A DNA stretch of 64,000 bases from Parvularculaceae bacterium (GCA_021776475.1 JAJFFV010000005.1:372001-436000); one strand, 5' to 3'. Counted from the first letter of the stretch, positions 36,668 through 47,173 are shown. Notes: a model not told the origin generated them from the letters alone. Made by a program: numbers and translations.

Positions 36668-37923
36668 TGGCCGATCCGGTGGAAGTTCATATCAACCTGC
36701 CGAGCGGCACGCATCGGGTCGGGACGCTCTATCGCTTACCGTCTCGCGACCGCGAGACGGTAAGCTTCGAATATTACGAAGGCTGGCTCGGCCACAAGGA
36801 GCGCTTCGCACTTGAACCGGCGCTTGCCGTCGGTAAAGGCCGGTTTTACCCGGATCAGGGACGGGCGATGTTCGGGGCGATCGGCGATTCCGCTCCTGAC
36901 ACATGGGGCCGTCAGCTGATGCGCCAACGCGAGCGGCGGCACTCAGAAGCTGAGGGCCGCCCTGTCCGCACGCTTCATGAGACTGACTTTCTCTTGGGCG
37001 TTACGGACATCTCGCGGCTCGGGGCGTTGCGCCTTAGACGCGAAAGCGAGGAAGCTTTCCAAGCGCCGAGCGAAGCAGGCGTGCCGGGCCTTGTGATGCT
37101 TGGCCGCTTGCTCGAAAGCACGAACAGGATCGAACGCGGCGAGGAAACGGATGAAGATCTTCAGATGATCTTCGCGCCAGGCTCATCTTTGGGTGGAGCG
37201 CGCCCAAAGGCATCGGTGAAGGCCAACCAAGGACGACTCGCCATCGCCAAGTTTCCAAAGGAAAATGATGAATACAGTATCGAGGCTTGGGAGCATATCG
37301 CACTTACATTGGCAGATGAAGCAGGGATTCAGTGTCCGGACCATGACCTTGTCCCAGTGGACAATCGGTCAGTGCTGCTTTCCTGGAGATTTGATCGGGA
37401 AGAAGACAGGCGCGTTCCATTCCTGTCTGCGCTGTCGATGCTACAACTGAAAGACGGCGACCGTTCCAGCTATCCAGAGATTATGGACGAACTGGTCCGC
37501 ATCGGGGCCGGTGTGAAGAGCGATGCGGCCGAATTATTTCGGCGAATGGCGTTCAACATCCTGATCTCCAATGTCGACGATCATTTGCGCAATCACGGAT
37601 TCCTGTTTCGAGGAAGGGAAGGTTGGACGCTTTCGCCCGCCTATGATTTAAACCCCACGCCGCAGGACTTGAAGGCGCGGGTGCTCACGACAAGCATCAG
37701 TCCCGATGACGGAACGTGCTCTGTCGGACTTGCGATCGAACAGGCCGGGTATTTTGGGCTCAAAGCCGATCAGGCAGCCAAAATCGTCGGTGAGGTCGGG
37801 GAAGCTGTCAGCCATTGGCGAGCGGTCGCTGCCAGCGTCGGTCAGACAAAAGCACAGATCGATCGTATGCAGAGCGCTTTCGACCATGAGGATCTTGCGA
37901 GCGCGAAGGCGCTTTCGAGTTAA
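36667..37923 (+). CDS. hipA: HipA-like serine/threonine kinase toxin
   Basis: A 418-residue HipA kinase. The nucleotide loop is G172-SSLGGARPKASV, the catalytic loop ISNVDDHLRNHG has D304/D305, and the metal motif SPAYDLNP has D327. All kinase residues expected of an active HipA are present. E. coli HipA phosphorylates glutamyl-tRNA synthetase and promotes persistence; the target here is unknown. AGGGAG precedes the ATG at 36667; a GTG one codon upstream is possible. The gene ends 67 bp before tRNA-Ser. Confidence 0.9.
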   Translation: MADPVEVHINLPSGTHRVGTLYRLPSRDRETVSFEYYEGWLGHKERFALEPALAVGKGRFYPDQGRAMFGAIGDSAPDTWGRQLMRQRERRHSEAEGRPVRTLHETDFLLGVTDISRLGALRLRRESEEAFQAPSEAGVPGLVMLGRLLESTNRIERGEETDEDLQMIFAPGSSLGGARPKASVKANQGRLAIAKFPKENDEYSIEAWEHIALTLADEAGIQCPDHDLVPVDNRSVLLSWRFDREEDRRVPFLSALSMLQLKDGDRSSYPEIMDELVRIGAGVKSDAAELFRRMAFNILISNVDDHLRNHGFLFRGREGWTLSPAYDLNPTPQDLKARVLTTSISPDDGTCSVGLAIEQAGYFGLKADQAAKIVGEVGEAVSHWRAVAASVGQTKAQIDRMQSAFDHEDLASAKALSS

Positions 37924-37990
37924 TGTTTTCGGCAGACGAGTAAATACCCAAAATAGTAATACAAAATAGCGATCAGGAAGTAATAGGTAA

Positions 37991-38080
37991 TGGCGGACAG
38001 AGTGGGATTCGAACCCACGAGACGCTTGCACGCCTACACGCTTTCCAAGCGTGCGCCTTCGACCACTCGGCCACCTGTCC
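37991..38080 (-). tRNA. tRNA-Ser (GGA)
   Basis: A 90-base class II tRNA read on the minus strand. The acceptor stem GGACAGG pairs with TCTGTCC followed by GCCA, so CCA is encoded. The anticodon loop TTGGAAA gives anticodon GGA, closed by CACGC/GCGTG. A long variable arm and the T-loop TTCGAATC are present. The hipBA pair abuts its 3' end. Confidence 0.97.
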
Positions 38081-38261
38081 AGTCCAGAAAGTGGCGGGAC
38101 TATAGCCGCACCGCCCGGCAAGACAAGGCTAAATCTCCCCTGCGGCAGTGTGGTTGCAGGACGTCTTCATTTTAGATAAGCTGAAGGCCCACACTGTGGG
38201 TATGGCGGGAGACCTGGCGGGGGCCGCCTACCGCAAAGACGCGTATTATGGGGCAGTAAAC

Positions 38262-38528
38262 ATGGGTTTTTTTCGTCTTCTAGCATGGATTTTCGTTGCA
38301 TCGGGCCTGGCGCTGCTTGGCGCAGACGGTATTTCTACAATCGAAGCGGGCGAGCCCGTCATCCGTACCACCTCCGAGGTTATGAACCTGTTCGGGATTG
38401 GTATTTCATCGCTTGAAAGCGACGGCGCGGCTGCCGGCGTGGCGAATTTCTTCCTCAATGCGCCTTTATGGGCAGTGGTTGGTATTCTCGGCATTATTAT
38501 GACGTTGGTTTTTCGGCCGCTCGACTAA
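38262..38528 (+). CDS. Small unrecognised membrane protein
   Basis: An 88-residue protein with two hydrophobic segments (FFRLLAWIFVASGLALLGAD and APLWAVVGILGIIMTLVF) and a short exposed loop. No family was recognised. The open frame starts earlier at 38148, but the extra residues look non-coding and the ATG at 38262 begins directly at the first helix. It converges on the terC-like gene. Confidence 0.55.
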   Translation: MGFFRLLAWIFVASGLALLGADGISTIEAGEPVIRTTSEVMNLFGIGISSLESDGAAAGVANFFLNAPLWAVVGILGIIMTLVFRPLD

Positions 38529-38544
38529 AGCTTCACCGGTCCCT

Positions 38545-39384
38545 TCAACCATCTGCATCAGCAGCAGGAAACGCTATCTCCGGTTCCATCGTTGGGACAC
38601 CATCACGCACGGAATGTTCCCGGGCTTTGAGTAATTTGTTGCGATAGTTGGATTGAACAACGGAGACGCAGACCATGACAAAGATGACGAAATAGAAGGT
38701 CGTCTTTGACATCGCTGTTACTTCATAGCCGTACAGCTCCAAATGAGCGAGATGACCCGATTCAGACAGAAGCAGAATGCCTACGATAAACAGAACGAAC
38801 AATCCGAGCACTTCATAGGCCCGGTTCTGCTCAAGGAAATTCGAGACATGGTCCGATAGCCAGACCATCATCACACCGCTGACAATAATCGCAACCGCCA
38901 TCACCGGAAAAACCTCGGTCAGCGCAATTGAAGACAGGATACTGTCAAACGAAAAAACCAGGTTCATAGTAACAATCCAGAAGATTGCCGAGGCCACAGA
39001 GCGTTTTCCAGCGCCATCTGCATGTTCGAGATGGTCCACCGAGAGAAGGTGGAAAATTTCTTTCATTGCGGTGTACAGAATGAATGCGCCACCAAAAAAT
39101 GTCACAACCGCGTGGAAGGTAAATTCACCGGCGATAAAACCCCAATCCACCGAAAAGAACGGTTTCGTTAATCCATTGATCGCTGACATCACAACAAAAA
39201 GCAAAATGAGGCGCAGAGCAATTGCCATGCCGATCCCGAGCTGCCGCACCTGGCGCTGCCTTTCGATCGGCACCCGCCTGCTTTCGATGGAAATATAAAG
39301 AAGGTTATCAAAACCCAATACCGCCTGCAGCAGGATCAGCATGAAAAGGGTAAACATGTTTTCCATCGTAAAAAGATCGGCCAT
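38545..39384 (-). CDS. TerC family membrane protein
   Basis: A 279-residue polytopic protein with TerC signature residues: acidic positions within helices in QAVLGFDNLLYISI and LVFSFDSILSSIALTEV. The family includes manganese exporters (Alx, MeeF-type) and tellurite-resistance proteins. Metal export is the favoured role but is not shown by context. Confidence 0.85.
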   Translation of the reverse strand: MADLFTMENMFTLFMLILLQAVLGFDNLLYISIESRRVPIERQRQVRQLGIGMAIALRLILLFVVMSAINGLTKPFFSVDWGFIAGEFTFHAVVTFFGGAFILYTAMKEIFHLLSVDHLEHADGAGKRSVASAIFWIVTMNLVFSFDSILSSIALTEVFPVMAVAIIVSGVMMVWLSDHVSNFLEQNRAYEVLGLFVLFIVGILLLSESGHLAHLELYGYEVTAMSKTTFYFVIFVMVCVSVVQSNYRNKLLKAREHSVRDGVPTMEPEIAFPAADADG

Positions 39385-39529
39385 GGTGGGGGTCCTTCGA
39401 ATTTGTTTTTTTGTCGGCTGGCTATCTCTGACAAGCTTCGTGGTATCGGAAAAGCTTTGGGTTGGTCGTGGCTCCAGGGATTATGTTTTTCCGCGCGCAC
39501 TTTGTGAAGCAGTTTTTGCTTGTTGTTTG

Positions 39530-40135
39530 CTAAAAAGGTCGGCGCGCTTTCATCGCAGCGGCAAGTGTGCCTTCATCGAGATAGTCAAGTTCGCCGCCGA
39601 CCGGTACACCCTGGGATAAGCGCGTTACGGCAACACTGGTACCGATGAGCCGTTCGGTTACATAATGCGCCGTGGTCTGACCATCAACGGTGGCGCTGGT
39701 CGCAAGGATAACTTCAGAAACATTGCCGGCGGACGCGCGCTGGGCAAGCGAGCCAATATTAAGGTCATCAGGTCCGACGCCATCAAGCGGTGAGATGACG
39801 CCGCCCAACACGTGATAGTGCCCCTTGTGCGCCCCGGCCCGCTCCAGCGCCCAAAGATCAGCGACTTCCTGAACGACGCATATGATGCCAGTGTCACGCT
39901 CATCGTTAGCACAAATGGCACACGGATCGACCGAATCCCAGTTGCCGCAGACAGAACACGCCGTCACTTTGTCCGCCGCCTCGACAAGCGCGGTACTAAG
40001 TGGCAGCATCAAGCCTTCGCGCTTTTTTAACAGATGCAGCGCTGCGCGTTTGGCTGAACGCGGCCCCAGCCCCGGCAATTTTGCCAGCAGCGAAATCAAT
40101 TGATCAAGTTCAGGGCCTGCGGGTGTTTTGGGCAT
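39530..40135 (-). CDS. recR: Recombination mediator RecR
   Basis: A 201-residue protein acting with RecO to load RecA at gaps. The helix-hairpin-helix ([20 protein letters not shown]), the zinc finger [16 protein letters not shown] and the Toprim domain ([33 protein letters not shown]) are complete. It is the last gene of the dnaX-ybaB-recR operon, 4 bp after ybaB. Confidence 0.97.
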   Translation of the reverse strand: MPKTPAGPELDQLISLLAKLPGLGPRSAKRAALHLLKKREGLMLPLSTALVEAADKVTACSVCGNWDSVDPCAICANDERDTGIICVVQEVADLWALERAGAHKGHYHVLGGVISPLDGVGPDDLNIGSLAQRASAGNVSEVILATSATVDGQTTAHYVTERLIGTSVAVTRLSQGVPVGGELDYLDEGTLAAAMKARRPF

Positions 40136-40139
40136 GAAT

Positions 40140-40463
40140 TCAGAACGGCAACTTCATGCCGGGCGGCAATGGCAGGCCTTCGGTCAGGCCTTTCATTTCA
40201 TCCTGGGATTGGGTCTCTAGTTTCGACTTGGCATCGTTGATGGCAGCCGCGACCAAGTCTTCAACAACATCACTTTCCTCCGGGTTCAGAAGGTCTTTTT
40301 CAATGCTAACTTTACTGGCATAGCCTTTGCCATTGAGGATGACCCGCACCATGCCGCCGCCGGCGACACCTTCGGCTTCCATCGCTGCGATCTTTGCCTG
40401 CATTTCTTCCATTTTGCCTTGCAGGCTCGCTGCCTGTTTCATCATATCGCCAAAATTCTTCAT
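40140..40463 (-). CDS. ybaB: YbaB/EbfC nucleoid-associated protein
   Basis: A 107-residue protein that binds DNA as a dimer. [22 protein letters not shown] is the family helix, followed by a beta region ([20 protein letters not shown]) and the C-terminal [10 protein letters not shown]. It stands between dnaX and recR, separated from them by 0 and 4 bp, the standard bacterial arrangement. Confidence 0.96.
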   Translation of the reverse strand: MKNFGDMMKQAASLQGKMEEMQAKIAAMEAEGVAGGGMVRVILNGKGYASKVSIEKDLLNPEESDVVEDLVAAAINDAKSKLETQSQDEMKGLTEGLPLPPGMKLPF

Positions 40464-42200
40464 TTACTCATCATCCTTGTTCAAAACATCATCGGCAGTC
40501 GCAACGTCGGTCATTTCTCGCACCCGCATATCTTTGTCCGGATCAATTTCCGGGAAAATCTCCAGCGCGGCCTTAATCATCGGATGCGACCGGATTTTCT
40601 CGTCACGTTTTGACCGGATGGTCTCGGCACCATCGATTTGCGAATTGATACTCACGATCCAGCGCTGGCCGGTCCAGGCCTTAAGTCGTCCAGCAAGCCG
40701 ACCAGATAGGTCTTGCGGCGCCCCCGGTGCCGGGTTGAATTCAATCATCCCGGGTTCAATGCTGACGAGCCGGACAAATTTCTCAATTTCCTCGCGTAAT
40801 TTTACATCGCGGTTTTCGCTGATCAGCGCGACAATATCTGCCAGCGTTTCGAGACGCACTTCGTTGGCCGCCTGCAATCTTGGCTCAGACGCACTCTTAG
40901 CCACTGGCCCGGATGAACCCGCAGCGCCGCCGGCACGTGCGACAGTTTTCGCCCCACCAGTGTTTCCGGAAGAACGGGGCGCGCTGCCTGCGGCAGATGC
41001 AGCGCCAGGACCGTTCAGCGATCGAATGGCTTCATCAAGTGTTGGCAAGTCAGCGGCGTAGCACAACCTGATCAGGGCGATCTCGGCAGAGGCCGCCGCA
41101 TCGGGCGCGCTCTGCGTTTCCTGTAACCCCTTCATCAAAAGCGACCAGGCCCGGGTCAATCCGTTAAGGGCATAGGCTTCAGACATCTCTTTTGCTCTGG
41201 CCGCATCAGCTGTCCCAGCAACACCATGGCTTGCGGCATCGTCTCCGGCCACCTTGACCCGCGTCAGCAAATGCACAAGCTCAAGCAAATCGCGCAGCAC
41301 AACCGACGGGTCCGCACCGCAATTATACTGACCACGATAAAGGCCGAGCGCGGTTGGTGCGTCGCCCTTGAGGCACGCATCCAGCATATTCCAGCTCACT
41401 GTCCGGTCGGCAAGACCTAACATCTCTTGCACTTCAGCAGCGGCGACAGCGTCTCCATTTGCAGATGAGTGATGCTGAATGATCGCCTGATCGAGCAGCG
41501 ATAAGGCGTCCCTGACCGATCCCTCCGCAGCCCGCGCAATCATCAAAAGGCCTTCCTTTTCGACCCGGGCGTTTTCTTTTTCGACAATGCCGCCCAGATA
41601 ATCTGCAAGAATGCTCTGATCAAACCGGCGCAAATCAAAACGCTGGCAGCGGGACAGTACCGTCACAGGCACCTTGCGAATCTCGGTTGTGGCAAAGATG
41701 AACTTCACATGCGGCGGCGGCTCTTCCAGCGTTTTCAATAGCGCATTAAAGGCACTGTTCGAGAGCATATGCACTTCGTCGATGATGTAGACTTTGTAGC
41801 GCGCCTGCACTGGGGCATAGCGCACGCTTTCAATCAGTTCGCGAATATCGCCGACACCAGTGCGGCTGGCCGCATCCATTTCGATAACATCCGGGTGCCG
41901 GCTTTCAGCGATGGCCCGGCAATGCACCCCTTCTTCAGTCATATCGATCGCCGGCGTATTCGCCCCACCTGCAATTTGATAGTTGAGGGCGCGGGCGAGA
42001 ATCCGTGCGGTTGTCGTTTTTCCAACCCCGCGGACACCTGTCAAAATCCAGGCATGCGCAATCCGGTCTGCCGCAAAAGCGTTGCGCAAGGTGCGCACCA
42101 TCGCTTCATGGCCCAACAGATCATCGAAAGACCGGGGCCGGTATTTGCGGGCCAGCACCTGATATGGCTGTTTGTCAGTTGTGGTCGAAGAATCGGTCAT
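40464..42200 (-). CDS. dnaX: DNA polymerase III subunits gamma/tau
   Basis: The 578-residue clamp-loader ATPase. Walker A is in TGVRGVGKTTTARILARAL, Walker B in VYIIDEVHMLS, the sensor/SRC motif in LSRCQRFDLRRF. The four-Cys zinc site of E. coli is largely absent (EEGVHCRAIAESRHPDVIEM), as often seen in alphaproteobacteria. A Pro/Ala/Ser/Gly-rich linker (about 400-450) leads to the C-terminal tau region. No convincing programmed-frameshift signal was seen. It is first of three coupled genes and lies downstream of the SRP RNA gene. Confidence 0.97.
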   Translation of the reverse strand: MTDSSTTTDKQPYQVLARKYRPRSFDDLLGHEAMVRTLRNAFAADRIAHAWILTGVRGVGKTTTARILARALNYQIAGGANTPAIDMTEEGVHCRAIAESRHPDVIEMDAASRTGVGDIRELIESVRYAPVQARYKVYIIDEVHMLSNSAFNALLKTLEEPPPHVKFIFATTEIRKVPVTVLSRCQRFDLRRFDQSILADYLGGIVEKENARVEKEGLLMIARAAEGSVRDALSLLDQAIIQHHSSANGDAVAAAEVQEMLGLADRTVSWNMLDACLKGDAPTALGLYRGQYNCGADPSVVLRDLLELVHLLTRVKVAGDDAASHGVAGTADAARAKEMSEAYALNGLTRAWSLLMKGLQETQSAPDAAASAEIALIRLCYAADLPTLDEAIRSLNGPGAASAAGSAPRSSGNTGGAKTVARAGGAAGSSGPVAKSASEPRLQAANEVRLETLADIVALISENRDVKLREEIEKFVRLVSIEPGMIEFNPAPGAPQDLSGRLAGRLKAWTGQRWIVSINSQIDGAETIRSKRDEKIRSHPMIKAALEIFPEIDPDKDMRVREMTDVATADDVLNKDDE

Positions 42201-42274
42201 CAGGACAGAGTATGGACCTTAAAAACGGAAGGCTCAAATCGACCTCATCAGCCTGTGGATAAGTGCCTGAAAGT

Positions 42275-42365
42275 GGAAGACTGAAACGACCCGAACCAAA
42301 ACTCGTTACGGCTGCTTCCTTCCGGACCTGACCGGGTTGGCGAGGAGCTCGTCCGCCAGCCTTCC
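42275..42365 (-). ncRNA. ffs: Signal recognition particle RNA (4.5S)
   Basis: The minus strand contains the SRP domain IV core: GTCAGGTCCGGAAGGAAGCA, with the GGAA tetraloop and asymmetric loop bases. The ends GGAAGGCTG and CAGTCTTCC pair to close the rod, giving about 91 bases. It lies between divergent nudC and dnaX, a frequent position for ffs. It scaffolds Ffh for cotranslational membrane targeting. Confidence 0.93.
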
Positions 42366-42485
42366 GAGGATTTATATCGCGCTTGAAGCCACAAAATACA
42401 AGACCCAAGAGACGTGAAACTGTGCTGTCCTCTATTCTCCCAAATCGGCCTATGCCACACTGGTAGGTGCACCAGAGGAGCCTTC

Positions 42486-43415
42486 ATGCCTGTTGCAAAT
42501 CCGAACTATTTCACGGGTAATCCCCTGGAGCGCCTCTCTGAAAAACGGGGCGATGCGGCTTGGGTTGAGGCGCAACTATCCACCGCTGGCGGCCGGTTGA
42601 TCCCCTTCTGGAAAGGCATGCCGCTGATCGAGATGCCTGCGGGCGACAGCGCAACCGGGCAACCCTTGTGGCTTAACCCGATGGCAACAAGTGAATTTGC
42701 TGGCGATGCACCACTGATCCTGCTCGGTCACAAAAACGGCACGCCTTATTTCGCTATTGATGGATCGGGAAATGGTTCTGCCCCGGACAGCGCCCCTTTT
42801 TCTGATATGGGAGACTATAAATCTTTACGTGAAATTGCCCACATTCTCGAGCGTGATGACCTTGCCATTCTCGGCCAGGCGTTGTGGCTTCTCGACTGGC
42901 ATCGGCGGCACAGGTTTTGTGCAAATTGCGGCGCGCCAACCGAAATGCGCGCAGCAGGTGCACTGCGCTACTGCGGGTCTTGTGAAACCGAACATTTTCC
43001 CCGAACCGACCCGGTGGCGATTGTGCTGCCGATCCATGATGATGCCTGCTTGCTTGGACGAGGGATAAACTTTCCAGCCAACTTATTTTCGGCTCTTGCC
43101 GGCTTCATGGAACCTGGAGAGACGCTTGAAGAATGCGCCGTGCGTGAAGTATATGAGGAAGCTGGTGTGCGGCTGACCGACATGCGCTACATTTTTAGCC
43201 AGCCCTGGCCATTTCCTTCATCTCTGATGGTTGGTTTTTTCGCCGCTGCAGCATCCCGCGAGCTGACGCTCGATCCGACGGAAATCGCGGCGGCGCGCTG
43301 GGTCCCGAAAGCTGAAATCAGCGCACTTCTCAATGGTGAGCGGCGTGACGATCTCTGGATTCCGCCCAAATTAGCCATCGCCCATCAGCTGTTGGCGGTA
43401 TGGGTCAACGAGTAA
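42486..43415 (+). CDS. nudC: NADH pyrophosphatase (Nudix hydrolase)
   Basis: A 309-residue NudC-type enzyme that hydrolyses NADH and can remove NAD caps from RNA. The zinc ribbon uses C145/C148 and C163/C166 (CANC and CGSC). The Nudix box at 206-228 starts GFMEPGETLEE and continues REVYEEAGV, and SQPWPFPSSLM is the NudC-specific SQPWPFPxS motif. GAGGAG precedes the ATG at 42486; an open extension upstream is not supported. It is divergent from ffs and dnaX. Confidence 0.95.
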   Translation: MPVANPNYFTGNPLERLSEKRGDAAWVEAQLSTAGGRLIPFWKGMPLIEMPAGDSATGQPLWLNPMATSEFAGDAPLILLGHKNGTPYFAIDGSGNGSAPDSAPFSDMGDYKSLREIAHILERDDLAILGQALWLLDWHRRHRFCANCGAPTEMRAAGALRYCGSCETEHFPRTDPVAIVLPIHDDACLLGRGINFPANLFSALAGFMEPGETLEECAVREVYEEAGVRLTDMRYIFSQPWPFPSSLMVGFFAAAASRELTLDPTEIAAARWVPKAEISALLNGERRDDLWIPPKLAIAHQLLAVWVNE

Positions 43416-43418
43416 GCA

Positions 43419-44936
43419 TCATTGTTTGACGGCTGAATACGCCGCCCAGTTGTCAGCCCACGGTTTTGCCTGCTCAAGTTCATAAGCAAGTTCGAGCAAG
43501 GTACGCTCGTTGCCTGACTTGGCCGCGAACTGACTGCCAATTGGCAGACCTGACGCGGATTGCCCGAGCGGCAGCGAAATCGCGCAGTTGCCGGCATAGT
43601 TGTAAGGACCGGTATAAACTGCGTAGTCCAGTGTCCCTTGGTACATTTCTTCAAACGGCAGGTCAGCGGAAAGTTCGCCGATCTTGAGCGGTGGTTTGCG
43701 CAGGACAGGGGTCAATACAACATCGACCTGCTCGAAATACTCCCTGTACTGTTGTTGAACTTCCGCGAGATAGGTAACCGCTCGCTCCAGCTGTCCCGGA
43801 TTTTCATTCTCGCGCTTTTCAAAATACTCCGCCAATCCAATCGTCCACGGCTCCAATACGTCATCAGGCGACACCCACCGCCATTGGCGTAGCCCAACGA
43901 GCCGGGTGTTCTTGACAACCTGCACAGCGATCGCTGACCACAGCGCCATGAAATGCTCTTCCATCTTACGCGCATCAAAAGGCGGGGCGGAGGCTATGAC
44001 TTCGTGACCAAGCCCGCGACAGAGTTCCGCCGTTTCTTCCAGAGTTGAGCGAACATCACTTTCTGCGTCTGTCCCAATACCAGTTTCGGTATAAAATCCG
44101 ATCTTCAGCCGGCGCGTCGATGCGGCATCGACAAAGCCGACTGCGCTGTGCGCGCCCGAGCCATCTTTTATCTCGCCGATGTTCAAAAGCTGGGCCGTAT
44201 CGCGCACCGAGCGAGAAAGACCCATGCGGACTGACAACGAGACCGGCAAAATGGAGGAGCCTTGCGTCTCATAAAGCCGGCCCCGGCTGACTTTGAGGCC
44301 GACAATGCCACATACAGATGCCGGAATGCGGATTGACCCGCCGCCATCGCCGCCATTGGCACAAGGCACCAGACCAGCTGCGACAGCTGCCGCAGCGCCG
44401 CCGCTGGACCCGCCAGTATGATACTCCGTATTCCACGGATTACGGGCGTTCCCCAAAAGCATAGATTCCGTCGTTGGCAACAAACCGAATTCCGGTGTGT
44501 TGGACTTACCGACCATGACGAAGCCGGCCTCTTTGGCCCGCTCTACATCGGCATCATCTTTTTTGGCCTTGTTTCGGGCAAACAGGCGTGACCCGTAGGT
44601 CAACGGCTCACCTTTCAGGCCCGAAAGGTCCTTGATCAGATACGGGACACCGCGGAAAGGCCCGCTGGGGATTGCCGCCGAGGCCGCTTGCTCACGCGCC
44701 TTTTCGAAGGTCTTGAACACAACCGCGTTGAGCTTCGGGTTCAGCCTTTCGATCCGGGCAATTGCCGCATCTACGAGCTCCAACGGCGTTACCTGGCCGG
44801 CCCGCACCAGACCTGCCTGCGCCATACCATCCAGCGCGGCAAACTCATCCAGTTTTGCAAATGCCGGCAGGCCAGCGCCGGTTATTGATACAGCTGCCGC
44901 TGCCGCTGTCCCTTTCAAGAAATCCCGCCTGTCCAT
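43419..44936 (-). CDS. Tat-exported amidase
   Basis: A 505-residue amidase-signature enzyme. The Ser-cisSer-Lys triad is K102 (IKDL), S177/S178 (GGSSGG) and S201 (GGSIRIPAS). The N-terminus [17 protein letters not shown] is a twin-arginine signal with cleavage near AFAK. GGGGGAG lies before the ATG at 44936; the open frame continues upstream, but without protein-like features. Substrates of this family range from small amides to peptides; none is assigned. The stop lies 3 bp from that of nudC on the opposite strand. Confidence 0.9.
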   Translation of the reverse strand: MDRRDFLKGTAAAAAVSITGAGLPAFAKLDEFAALDGMAQAGLVRAGQVTPLELVDAAIARIERLNPKLNAVVFKTFEKAREQAASAAIPSGPFRGVPYLIKDLSGLKGEPLTYGSRLFARNKAKKDDADVERAKEAGFVMVGKSNTPEFGLLPTTESMLLGNARNPWNTEYHTGGSSGGAAAAVAAGLVPCANGGDGGGSIRIPASVCGIVGLKVSRGRLYETQGSSILPVSLSVRMGLSRSVRDTAQLLNIGEIKDGSGAHSAVGFVDAASTRRLKIGFYTETGIGTDAESDVRSTLEETAELCRGLGHEVIASAPPFDARKMEEHFMALWSAIAVQVVKNTRLVGLRQWRWVSPDDVLEPWTIGLAEYFEKRENENPGQLERAVTYLAEVQQQYREYFEQVDVVLTPVLRKPPLKIGELSADLPFEEMYQGTLDYAVYTGPYNYAGNCAISLPLGQSASGLPIGSQFAAKSGNERTLLELAYELEQAKPWADNWAAYSAVKQ

Positions 44937-45280
44937 CTTAACTCCCCCTCTGCCTTCGTCTCGTGTGCCTACGTCCCGAGCATGGCAATTCCTATCATAT
45001 GCCCCCCAAGGAGTCCGCTGGGAATGACAGTTTGCGGACGCCGGCGGTCCGGTCTCTTGGTGCAGGCGTGAACTGCGCGACCATAGACACACTTCAGGTT
45101 GCTGAAACAACTGTTGCAATCATGTCTTGTATGACCGCCGCTGGCAGGCCGGCGTAGGATGAGGCGCTGGAGGAAAAAAGGCCCACCACGCCCTGCCCTT
45201 CACCTAACCTATTGTAATTTTGAGAGTTTCGACTTTTGTGCCATAGAGCATGACGGTCTAACTCACAGGGGAACACCACC

Positions 45281-47164
45281 ATGCGCAAAATCGCGTCCAT
45301 TTTGCTTGCCTCAACCATGCTCGTTGCTTGCGGGACACCCGAGGACACATCCACGACCACCAGACCAGCGGAGACAGCGATTGTCGTCAGCGCCGCCGAT
45401 ATTGAAGCGGAAACAGCGCGGCTCAACGAGTGGTTCGAGGTCAAATTTGAAGAGCAACTCGCAACCAGCCCGATCCAGCTGACTTTTCTCGGCCGCAAGA
45501 CCGACTACGACAAGATTGACGATTTCTCGATCGAGGAACAGGACCGGCAACTTGACTGGCAGCGCCAGAGCGTTGCCGATCTGAAAGCCAATTTCGACTA
45601 CGACAAGCTGACCGCTGAAGCCCAGATCTCCTATGATATCTGGGTCTATCAATTGGAACAGGCCGAAGCGGCATTACCGTTCCGGACCAATGGTTACGTG
45701 TTCAACCAGATGTTCGCCGTCCACAATTTCCTGCCGCAATTGCTGATCACATTTCACAAGGTCGATGATGCCAGCGACATGGATGCCTACATTTCGCGGA
45801 TCAGCGAAGTTGGCCGCGGGATGAACCAGCTGATTGAACTCTCCAAAATGAGCGCAGCGACCGGTGTTCGACCACCACGTTTTTCATTCGAGATCGTCAC
45901 TCAGCAAGCAAAAGGGATCATCTCAGGCGCGCCGTTTGATGACAGCGACAAGCCGAGCGACTTGTGGGCCGATGTCGAGACCGAGATCGCTGCCTTGCTT
46001 GAAAAAGCTGAGATCGACCAGGCAAGGGCCGACGAAATGACCGAAGCTGCCCGCAATGCTCTGGTGTCGGACTTTCTGCCGGCTTATCAGGCGCTGGTCG
46101 CATGGCAAGAAGAAGACATCGTCAATACGCCGGAAGTTGGTATGGGTGTCGGCGCATTACCAAACGGTGAAGCATACTATAATGAACGCCTTGCCAACCA
46201 GACGACGACCAATTTGACCGCGAACGAAATTCACGAGATCGGTCTTGCGGAAGTAGCGCGCCTGCGCGCTGAAATGGAAACGATCAAGGACGAATTCGGA
46301 TTTGACGGCGATCTGCCGGCATTTTTTGCATTCCTTCGTGATACAAAAGATGATGAACGGCTGTACTATCCGAATACGGACGAGGGCCGCCAGGGCTATA
46401 TCGACGATGCCACCGCGGCGATCGACAATCTTAAGGCCGTGTTGCCGGACTATTTCGGTATCCTTCCGAAAGCCGACCTCGAAGTAAAAAGGGTTGAGGC
46501 GTTTCGGGAACAAGATGGTGCGGCCCAGCATTATTTCGCCGGCACACCTGATGGCTCACGTGCAGGTATTTATTACGCCCATCTTTCCGACATGAACGCG
46601 ATGCCGAAACGCGAACTGGAAGTGATCGCCTATCATGAGGGCCTGCCGGGTCATCACATGCAGATATCCATCGCCCAGGAGCTTGAAAGCGTCCCCACCT
46701 TCAGGACACAGGCTGGCTTTACGGCGTATTCTGAAGGTTGGGGACTTTACTCGGAACTCCTCGCCAAGGAAATGCCCAACACCTATATAGACCCGCTGTC
46801 GGATTTCGGCCGTCTGGGTTCTGAAATCTGGCGGGCGATCCGTCTGGTTGTTGACACCGGCATTCACTCAAAAGGCTGGACGGAAGAAGAAGCAATTGCC
46901 TATTTCCAGGAGAACTCAGCCGTTACTGATGCGCAAGCAAGATCAGAAGTGCGCCGCTATATGGTGATCCCCGGACAAGCGACCAGCTACAAGGTTGGTA
47001 TGCTGAAAATCCTGGAACTGCGCGCGAAAGCAGAAGCTGAACTTGGCGATGATTTCGATATTCGTGGCTTCCACGACACCGTACTTGGCGGCGGCGCCAT
47101 GCCGTTGACCATCCTTGAGCGCCGTGTCGATCAGTGGATCGCAAGCGAAACAGAGAGTAGGTAG
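45281..47164 (+). CDS. DUF885 family lipoprotein, probable metallo-carboxypeptidase
   Basis: A 627-residue lipoprotein (lipobox MLVAC). The zinc-binding motif lies in YHEGLPGHHMQ, with H452-E453 and a second His pair. DUF885 proteins are related to M32-like metallopeptidases and often exported. A C-terminal signature RRYMVIPGQATSYKVGMLKI matches the family. It is probably a periplasmic or surface peptidase. A perfect palindrome follows the stop. Confidence 0.88.
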   Translation: MRKIASILLASTMLVACGTPEDTSTTTRPAETAIVVSAADIEAETARLNEWFEVKFEEQLATSPIQLTFLGRKTDYDKIDDFSIEEQDRQLDWQRQSVADLKANFDYDKLTAEAQISYDIWVYQLEQAEAALPFRTNGYVFNQMFAVHNFLPQLLITFHKVDDASDMDAYISRISEVGRGMNQLIELSKMSAATGVRPPRFSFEIVTQQAKGIISGAPFDDSDKPSDLWADVETEIAALLEKAEIDQARADEMTEAARNALVSDFLPAYQALVAWQEEDIVNTPEVGMGVGALPNGEAYYNERLANQTTTNLTANEIHEIGLAEVARLRAEMETIKDEFGFDGDLPAFFAFLRDTKDDERLYYPNTDEGRQGYIDDATAAIDNLKAVLPDYFGILPKADLEVKRVEAFREQDGAAQHYFAGTPDGSRAGIYYAHLSDMNAMPKRELEVIAYHEGLPGHHMQISIAQELESVPTFRTQAGFTAYSEGWGLYSELLAKEMPNTYIDPLSDFGRLGSEIWRAIRLVVDTGIHSKGWTEEEAIAYFQENSAVTDAQARSEVRRYMVIPGQATSYKVGMLKILELRAKAEAELGDDFDIRGFHDTVLGGGAMPLTILERRVDQWIASETESR

Positions 47165-47173
47165 ATCTCTCTT

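Noticed and set aside
37924-37990. Attachment site of a genomic island at tRNA-Ser
   Set aside because: No integrase and no second copy of the tRNA 3' end were seen in the window; only position suggests it.
41560-41590. A-rich run in dnaX as a possible programmed-frameshift site
   Set aside because: The run (GAAAAAGAAAAC on the coding strand) is not a proper slippery heptamer and no following stem or upstream Shine-Dalgarno was seen.
42175-42408. 77-codon minus-strand open frame between nudC and dnaX
   Set aside because: It runs through the SRP RNA, which fully explains the conserved sequence.
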